From the NCBI GenBank assembly GCA_003151875.1, contig PLYW01000257.1, positions 1 to 10,142 of the forward strand: a stretch of 10,142 nucleotides of DNA, written 5' to 3'. Under the pieces are notes generated by a model, which searched no databases, was not told the DNA's origin, and saw only the letters and a list, made by a program, of their open reading frames with translations. Positions 6,620 to 10,142 of this stretch are shown here, piece after piece. This stretch comes from Acidobacteriaceae bacterium. GTDB taxonomy: Bacteria > Acidobacteriota > Terriglobia > Terriglobales > Acidobacteriaceae. A program made the position numbers and the translations under genes. The number at the start of each line of letters is the position of its first letter. Position 1 is the first letter of the stretch.

Positions 6620-6976
6620 ATGAAGCGCGAAGAGTTTACCAAGCTGGTCGAAGAGGTGCTGGATTCACTGCCGAAAGAGTTTCGCAGCCGGATCCGCAAC
6701 GTCGCCGTTCTGGTGGAGGACCTGCCTCCGGGCCAGGAACCACCCCAGCCGGGCAAGCCGATGCAGCTACGTCTGGGCCTCTTCCACGGGGTGCCCATGA
6801 CCCACAAGAGTGTTTTCCAGTTGGGGACGGGTCCGGACTATGTCGTGCTCTACCAGAAGAACATCGAGGCAATTTGTCCCAACGACGACGCAGTGCGCGA
6901 ACAGGTCCGGCGGACGGTCATCCACGAGTTCGGACACTACTTTGGAATGACGGAAGAGCAGTTGAGGGATGTGTAG
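6620..6976 (+). CDS. Small zincin-like metallopeptidase (HExxH family)
   Basis: The 118-residue protein carries HEFGHYFG at 102-109, giving His102, Glu103 and His106 of an HExxH zinc site, close to its C-terminus. The N-terminus (REEFTKLVEEVLDSLPKEF) and the phrase VAVLVEDLP are typical of the small bacterial 'metallopeptidase family' (minimal MMP-like zincins, about 110 to 140 residues). It has no signal peptide, so it should be cytoplasmic. The substrate is not known for the family. ATG 6620 was chosen because the family starts near this residue; GGGG at 6613-6616 is its only, very close, ribosome-site candidate. An upstream TTG at 6584 is open but would add 12 unrelated residues. It is divergent from the S9 peptidase with 35 bases between the starts, so their promoters must overlap or lie within the coding regions. 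Confidence 0.85.
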   Translation: MKREEFTKLVEEVLDSLPKEFRSRIRNVAVLVEDLPPGQEPPQPGKPMQLRLGLFHGVPMTHKSVFQLGTGPDYVVLYQKNIEAICPNDDAVREQVRRTVIHEFGHYFGMTEEQLRDV

Positions 6977-7057
6977 GGCCGAGTACCTGGGTGGGCCCGA
7001 TCTGCACAAAGGCCGGGGGTACGGAAGCTTTTCCTCGGAGTTCGTTCTAAGGCACTC

Positions 7058-7294
7058 TTACGTTGTCGTGGTCCTTGTCGGGTGATTCTTGTTGTACTTC
7101 TTCGCCGCCTTGTTTTGGGCCTTTTGTTGTTTCTTCTGCGCCTTGGCTTGTTGCTTGCTGGCTTTCTTCCAGTATTTCTGCGTCTTTTTCTGTGCCTCGC
7201 TTTGCGCGGAAACCGTCCGGGCATGAGCAACGGTCGGCCCGGCGAGCGCCAGACCGAGAAGGACAAACAGGAGACAGGCTATGACTCTTTTCAC
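7058..7294 (-). CDS. Small secreted Lys/Gln/Ala-rich protein of unknown function
   Basis: The product has 78 residues. A signal peptide is evident: MKR, a hydrophobic core to about 20, and a cleavage-like VAHA at 22-25. The mature part of about 53 residues is very basic and low in complexity, with runs of KK, KAQ and QQ between 35 and 66 and a Thr-rich end (TRTTTT). It contains 14 lysines between 36 and 69, so it is predicted to be helical or disordered, and it has no mature cysteine. The start is GTG, but it has a good ribosome site, AAGGGT (plus-strand 7306-7301), six bases upstream, which together with the signal peptide argues that it is real. I do not recognise a family. A periplasmic nucleic-acid- or envelope-binding role would be only a guess from charge. 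Confidence 0.65.
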   Translation of the reverse strand: MKRVIACLLFVLLGLALAGPTVAHARTVSAQSEAQKKTQKYWKKASKQQAKAQKKQQKAQNKAAKKYNKNHPTRTTTT

Positions 7295-7403
7295 AAGATC
7301 ACCCTTGAAACTGATTCTGGCTGGATTTTACACTGCGCGCGCCGTCTCAGAGAAGCGAAAGTATAGTTACGAAGGTACAGGCCGGGCGCGACAAAAGCCG
7401 GTC

Positions 7404-7428
7404 CCTCGACGCGCTTCGCGCTCGGAGG
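7404..7428. repeat. GC-rich hairpin
   Basis: CCTC (7404-7407) pairs with GAGG (7425-7428), GA with TC, and GCGC (7411-7414) with GCGC (7418-7421) around a TTC loop, leaving two single-base bulges. There is no T-tract on either side, so it is not a standard terminator. It could be part of the same interspersed element as the hairpin at 7459-7504. Confidence 0.5.
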
Positions 7429-7458
7429 ATCGATTTATAGATCATGTCAGCTATAGGG

Positions 7459-7504
7459 GTCCTTCGGCTCCGGCGGCCAAAAAGCGGCCGCCTCCGCTCA
7501 GGAC
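7459..7504. repeat. Large two-part hairpin with A-rich loop
   Basis: The inner stem GGCGGCC (7472-7478) pairs perfectly with GGCCGCC (7486-7492) around the loop AAAAAGC. The outer stem GTCCT (7459-7463) pairs with AGGAC (7500-7504), with a mismatched middle of 7 to 8 bases. The layout resembles an interspersed palindromic intergenic element. It lies downstream of nth on the minus strand but lacks a T-run, so intrinsic termination is doubtful. Confidence 0.6.
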
Positions 7505-7512
7505 GACAATTC

Positions 7513-7540
7513 TTGAACTATCCACTATCCACTATCCACA
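7513..7540 (-). repeat. 7-base tandem array after nth (AGTGGNT family)
   Basis: On the minus strand, the transcript orientation of nth, the units are TGTGGAT, AGTGGAT, AGTGGAT and AGTTCAA. The array begins 20 bases after the nth stop codon. Unit, orientation and AGTT ending match the array after hemC, which differs mainly in having AGTGGCT. Confidence 0.85.
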
Positions 7541-7560
7541 CACCCGCACTGATGTTTCTT

Positions 7561-8436
7561 CTACTTGGCTCCCCTGTGAATCTCCACCGTGCTCCAGGTC
7601 TTGTCGGCGGCGTGGCAGAGGTCCTCCAGCGGGCAATCGGCGCACTTGGGCTTGCGCGCGATGCACAACGCGCGCCCGTGCAGGATGATCTGGTGCGCGA
7701 AAATGATCCACCTGTCGCGCGGGACCACCTTCATCAGGTCCTGCTCGATCTTCCGCGGCTCCTCGTTTTTTGTCAGCTCCAGGCGGCGCGAGATGCGCTG
7801 CACATGCGTGTCCACCACCACACCGTCGGCGATCTTGTACCACGTGCCCAGCACCACGTTGGCGGTCTTGCGCGCCACGCCGGGCAGTTGCAGCAGCTCG
7901 TCCATGGTGCGCGGCACCTGGCCGCCGAATTCGCTGATCAGCTTGCGCGCGGCGCCGACGACTGACTTAGACTTGTTGCGGAAAAATCCAGTGGAGCGAA
8001 TGTCGCCTTCGAGCTCTTCCGGTTGGAGCGCGGCAAAGGCCTCGGGCGTCGGGTATTTCTCGAACAGGACAGGCGTGACCATGTTGACGCGCACGTCGGT
8101 GCATTGCGCCGAAAGAATGGTCGCCACCAGCAACTCCCAGGCGCTGTTGTGATGCAGAGCGCAGGTCGCGTTGGGATAGCGCTGGTCGAGCCGTCTCAGG
8201 ATCGCGTTGACGCGCTCCGGCGCCAGCGGATTGTAGCCCTTAACTGTCGTGGCCTTAGTTTTAGCGGCGGGCTTCTTCGGCGCAGCGATTCTTGCGGCAG
8301 CCGATGCGACCTTAACTACCTTTTTCCGGGCGGGCGCGACTCGGTTGGCCTTGACCTTGGCCCGCAGTGGCCTGCTTGAAATTTTGTCCTGACGTCCTGA
8401 ACGTGAAGGCTGGCGAGGGGTGACGCCGCGTGGCAT
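7561..8436 (-). CDS. nth: Endonuclease III (DNA glycosylase/AP lyase)
   Basis: Nth removes oxidised pyrimidines and cuts at abasic sites in base excision repair. The catalytic core (about 70-280) has the helix-hairpin-helix LPGVARKTANVV with the lyase Lys190, Asp209 in VVDTHVQRIS, and a full [4Fe-4S] ligand set Cys258-x6-Cys265-x2-Cys268-x5-Cys274. Unlike the roughly 211-residue E. coli enzyme, it has an N-terminal extension of about 66 residues rich in Lys, Arg, Ala and Pro (KKP, AAK and VKV runs), resembling a disordered DNA-binding tail. The start is well supported: ATG at 8436-8434 follows GGGAGGAGA (8452-8444) with a seven-base gap, so the tail is translated. It is divergent from hemQ. 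Confidence 0.96.
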   Translation of the reverse strand: MPRGVTPRQPSRSGRQDKISSRPLRAKVKANRVAPARKKVVKVASAAARIAAPKKPAAKTKATTVKGYNPLAPERVNAILRRLDQRYPNATCALHHNSAWELLVATILSAQCTDVRVNMVTPVLFEKYPTPEAFAALQPEELEGDIRSTGFFRNKSKSVVGAARKLISEFGGQVPRTMDELLQLPGVARKTANVVLGTWYKIADGVVVDTHVQRISRRLELTKNEEPRKIEQDLMKVVPRDRWIIFAHQIILHGRALCIARKPKCADCPLEDLCHAADKTWSTVEIHRGAK

Positions 8437-8504
8437 GAGTTAATCTCCTCCCGGCAGATTACAATGAGACCAGTATCAGCATCAATTCAGCGTGGAGTTT
8501 CGTA
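8437..8504. promoter_or_regulatory. Divergent nth/hemQ promoter region
   Basis: These 68 bases must hold both start signals. For nth on the minus strand, TTGATG (8485-8480) and TGTAAT (8463-8458) are 16 bases apart, a fair sigma-70 match. The start point would fall near 8451, leaving a very short leader with the strong ribosome site GGGAGGAGA at 8452-8444. For hemQ, GGAG at 8494-8497 lies seven bases before the ATG; no clear plus-strand promoter is visible. The nth promoter elements would overlap any hemQ promoter. Confidence 0.4.
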
Positions 8505-9359
8505 ATGTCTTCCAGCAATGCCGTCGTACAGACTGTGTCCACCGAACTGCCCGCGATGCCGCTTACCCTTGAGGGACTGAGCGTGCTGCATCAGATGTTT
8601 CGCTTTCGCTGGCCGGAGTGGCGCAAGCTGGACGCATCGCGCCAGGCGGACATTGCGCGCGAAGCCGCCGCCGTGTTTGCCGCCAGTGAAGAAGCTGGGC
8701 AGAGCGCCGTTTATTCCATGCTGGGGCACAAGGGCGATCTGATGATCGTTCACTTCCGCGACTCCTTCGACGAGCTTAACGCCGCTGAGTTACAACTGGA
8801 CCGCACTGCCTTGCAGGATTTTCTCGAGCCCATGCACTCGTATTTGTCGGTGATCGAGCTGGGCTTGTACGACTCCAGCGTGAAGCTGTTTCGGCAACTT
8901 GCCGACCGCGGTGTGAAGCCACTGTCCAAGGAGTGGAACGAAGCCGTGGAAGAGACACTGGAGCGGCAGCGTGAAGCCATGCGTCCACGGCTGTACCCTA
9001 AGATTCCCGACAGCCGGTATTTATGTTTCTATCCCATGGACCGCAAGCGCGGCGAGCAGAAGAATTGGTACATGCTGCCCATTGAGGAGCGCCAGCGGCA
9101 AATGGAAGAGCATGGCATGGTGGGCCGGCGCTACGCGGGCAAGGTGCAACAGATCATCACGGGCTCCATCGGCTTCGATGATTGGGAGTGGGGCGTGGAC
9201 CTGTTTGCTCCCGATCCGCTGGTATTCAAGAAACTGATTTACGAAATGCGCTTCGACGAAGTCAGCGCGGTGTATGCGATTTTCGGCCAGTTCTTCCTGG
9301 GAGTGCGGCTTCCGGTGCAAAAGCTGGACCAATGGCTGAGCGGAAGGTTGCCAAAATAG
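8505..9359 (+). CDS. hemQ: Coproheme decarboxylase HemQ (chlorite dismutase family)
   Basis: HemQ oxidatively decarboxylates coproheme (iron-coproporphyrin III) to heme b, the last step of the coproporphyrin-dependent route. The signature half is strongly conserved: CFYPMDRKR with the catalytic-type Tyr176, NWYMLPIEERQRQMEEHGM with the likely axial heme ligand His203, GRRYAGKVQQIITGSIGFDDWEWG, and LVFKKLIYEMRFDEVSAVYAIFG. These match Gram-positive-type HemQ and not the chlorite-degrading dismutases, whose distal pocket has an arginine. The 284-residue length exceeds the roughly 250 residues of Bacillus HemQ; the extra is an N-terminal tail of some 15 residues and a charged insertion at about 130-165. 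The ATG has GGAG seven bases upstream. A 7-base array begins at the stop codon. Confidence 0.93.
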   Translation: MSSSNAVVQTVSTELPAMPLTLEGLSVLHQMFRFRWPEWRKLDASRQADIAREAAAVFAASEEAGQSAVYSMLGHKGDLMIVHFRDSFDELNAAELQLDRTALQDFLEPMHSYLSVIELGLYDSSVKLFRQLADRGVKPLSKEWNEAVEETLERQREAMRPRLYPKIPDSRYLCFYPMDRKRGEQKNWYMLPIEERQRQMEEHGMVGRRYAGKVQQIITGSIGFDDWEWGVDLFAPDPLVFKKLIYEMRFDEVSAVYAIFGQFFLGVRLPVQKLDQWLSGRLPK

Positions 9360-9388
9360 CAATCAGCAGTCAGCATTCAGCATTCAGC
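9354..9388 (+). repeat. 7-base tandem array on the hemQ stop codon (NNTCAGC family)
   Basis: Successive units are AAATAGC (containing the hemQ stop TAG), AATCAGC, AGTCAGC, ATTCAGC and ATTCAGC. The stop codon sits in an N-N-N-TAGC first unit, as it does for the S9 peptidase array. The remaining 79 bases before the dedA start hold no recognised signal except a purine-rich GGGGAAGG at 9445-9452. Confidence 0.85.
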
Positions 9389-9467
9389 CATCTCGCCTTT
9401 GATGCGAAGCATGGTACCGTCGAAATAATTTCACAACTAACTCAGGGGAAGGTCTGCACTAAACCAC

Positions 9468-10118
9468 ATGATTGCTCACATTCTTGAAATAGTCGGGGCG
9501 TGGATCGTCAGCATCATTTCGGCGGGCGGCTATGGTGGCGTGATGCTGCTGATGGCCATCGAGTCGGCCTGCATTCCGCTGCCCTCGGAAATCATCATGC
9601 CGTTCTCGGGATACCTGGTGTACACCGGCCGCTTTTCGCTGCTGGCGGTGGCCACCTGGGGCGCGATTGGCTGCAACCTGGGGTCCGTGCTGGCCTACGA
9701 GATTGGCTACTTTGGCGGCCGTCCGCTGGTGGAGCGCTATGGCCGCTACGTTTTCCTCAGCCATCGCGAACTGAGCATCGCCGACCGGTTCTTCGAGCGG
9801 CGAGGCTCGCTGGCGGTATTGATCGCTCGCCTGCTGCCCGTGATCCGCACTTTTATCGCGCTGCCTGCTGGAGTCGCGCGCATGCCGCGTCTGAAGTTCC
9901 ACATCTACACGTTTGTCGGATCGTGGCCCTGGTGCTTTGCGCTGGCGTATGTCGGCATGCGGTTGGGCGAGCAATGGGACAAGGACCCGCGGCTGAAGAT
10001 GTGGTTTCACCGGCTTGATGCCGTGATCCTGGCGGTGGTCATACTCGCGGTGGTTTACTTCGTGTGGGCGCACCTGCAGCATCGAGTGGGCAGGGAAGCG
10101 GGCGAAGCGGCGAAATAA
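9468..10118 (+). CDS. DedA-family (VTT domain) inner membrane protein
   Basis: The protein has 216 residues with hydrophobic segments near 8-35, 55-80, 114-135, 146-165 and 184-201. DedA proteins are thought to move lipids such as undecaprenyl phosphate or phosphatidylethanolamine across the membrane and affect proton homeostasis. Family marks are MAIESACIPLPSEIIMPFSG with Glu32 and Glu41, and ARLLPVIRTFIALPAGVARM with Arg121 and Arg127, the same six-residue spacing as the essential Arg pair of E. coli YqjA. The substrate is not deducible. The ATG is the only sensible start, yet its purine-rich GGGGAAGG (9445-9452) is 15 bases away, longer than usual, so initiation may be weak. It follows hemQ by 108 bases on the same strand and could be co-transcribed. 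Confidence 0.9.
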   Translation: MIAHILEIVGAWIVSIISAGGYGGVMLLMAIESACIPLPSEIIMPFSGYLVYTGRFSLLAVATWGAIGCNLGSVLAYEIGYFGGRPLVERYGRYVFLSHRELSIADRFFERRGSLAVLIARLLPVIRTFIALPAGVARMPRLKFHIYTFVGSWPWCFALAYVGMRLGEQWDKDPRLKMWFHRLDAVILAVVILAVVYFVWAHLQHRVGREAGEAAK

Positions 10119-10142
10119 AGAAGCACTCAGCATTCAGCACTC
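10118..10142 (+). repeat. 7-base tandem array after dedA, cut by the window end
   Basis: From the last base of the dedA TAA the units are AAGAAGC, ACTCAGC, ATTCAGC and a partial ACTC at the window edge. The unit is the same NNTCAGC family as the array after hemQ, in the same orientation. The array may continue beyond the window. Confidence 0.75.

Larger units (their letters stand above)
7295..7560. other. Repeat- and hairpin-rich spacer between nth and the small secreted gene
   Basis: Both flanking genes are on the minus strand. The spacer holds, in plus order, the ribosome site of the small gene (7301-7306), a minus-strand TATACT box (7365-7360) without a well-placed -35, a hairpin at 7404-7428, a larger hairpin at 7459-7504 and a heptamer array at 7513-7540. 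No coding frame is convincing. The promoter of the small gene is probably in the 7300-7390 part, but I cannot fix it. Confidence 0.5.

Noticed and set aside
7281..7688. Plus-strand open frames over the 7295-7560 spacer and the nth 3' end
   Set aside because: They cross hairpins and repeats and continue antisense to nth; Arg-rich products without motifs.
1..10142. tRNA, rRNA, insertion sequence, integrase, prophage or defence genes
   Set aside because: I found no sequence with these features; all larger frames are explained by housekeeping, peptidase or membrane families.

Overview
This window looks like a chromosomal housekeeping segment of a GC-rich, diderm, soil-type bacterium, most likely an acidobacterium (Terriglobia/Koribacter-like). 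The clues are the TonB C-terminal fragment style, the secreted S9 peptidase with an N-terminal beta-propeller, a hemQ gene in a non-Gram-positive-looking genome, and intergenic spacers full of short repeats. That placement is inference from gene style; no rRNA or other phylogenetic marker is present.

Layout. 1-192: 3' end of a TonB-like gene. 193-341: a regulatory spacer with a perfect CRP/FNR-type palindrome (230-245) and two TATACT -10-like boxes. 342-3408: a tightly overlapping operon, a CcsA/HemX-like membrane protein, hemA (glutamyl-tRNA reductase) and hemC (hydroxymethylbilane synthase), joined by ATGA and TGATG overlaps. 3409-3676: a repeat-filled spacer. 3677-4582: hemD (uroporphyrinogen-III synthase). 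4593-6584 (minus): a secreted S9 serine peptidase, convergent with hemD. 6620-6976: a small HExxH metallopeptidase, divergent from the S9 gene. 7058-7294 (minus): a tiny Lys/Gln/Ala-rich secreted protein. 7295-7560: a hairpin- and repeat-rich spacer. 7561-8436 (minus): nth (endonuclease III). 8505-9359: hemQ (coproheme decarboxylase), divergent from nth. 9468-10118: a DedA-family membrane protein.

Function. hemA, hemC and hemD supply uroporphyrinogen III from glutamyl-tRNA, and HemQ performs the last step of the coproporphyrin-dependent heme route. The two ends of heme synthesis therefore lie within about 9 kb, although hemB, hemL, hemE, hemY and hemH are not in the window. The HemX-like protein next to hemA recalls the hemA-hemX-hemC-hemD order of Bacillus.

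I found no new multi-gene defence, mobile or biosynthetic system. The most unusual signal is a set of six short tandem arrays, all with a 7-base period. Five sit on or just after stop codons, and in transcript orientation they fall into two families (NNTCAGC and AGTGGNT). The sixth (NNGAAAC) contains the predicted start codon of the S9 peptidase. This is a sequence-level pattern of unknown function.
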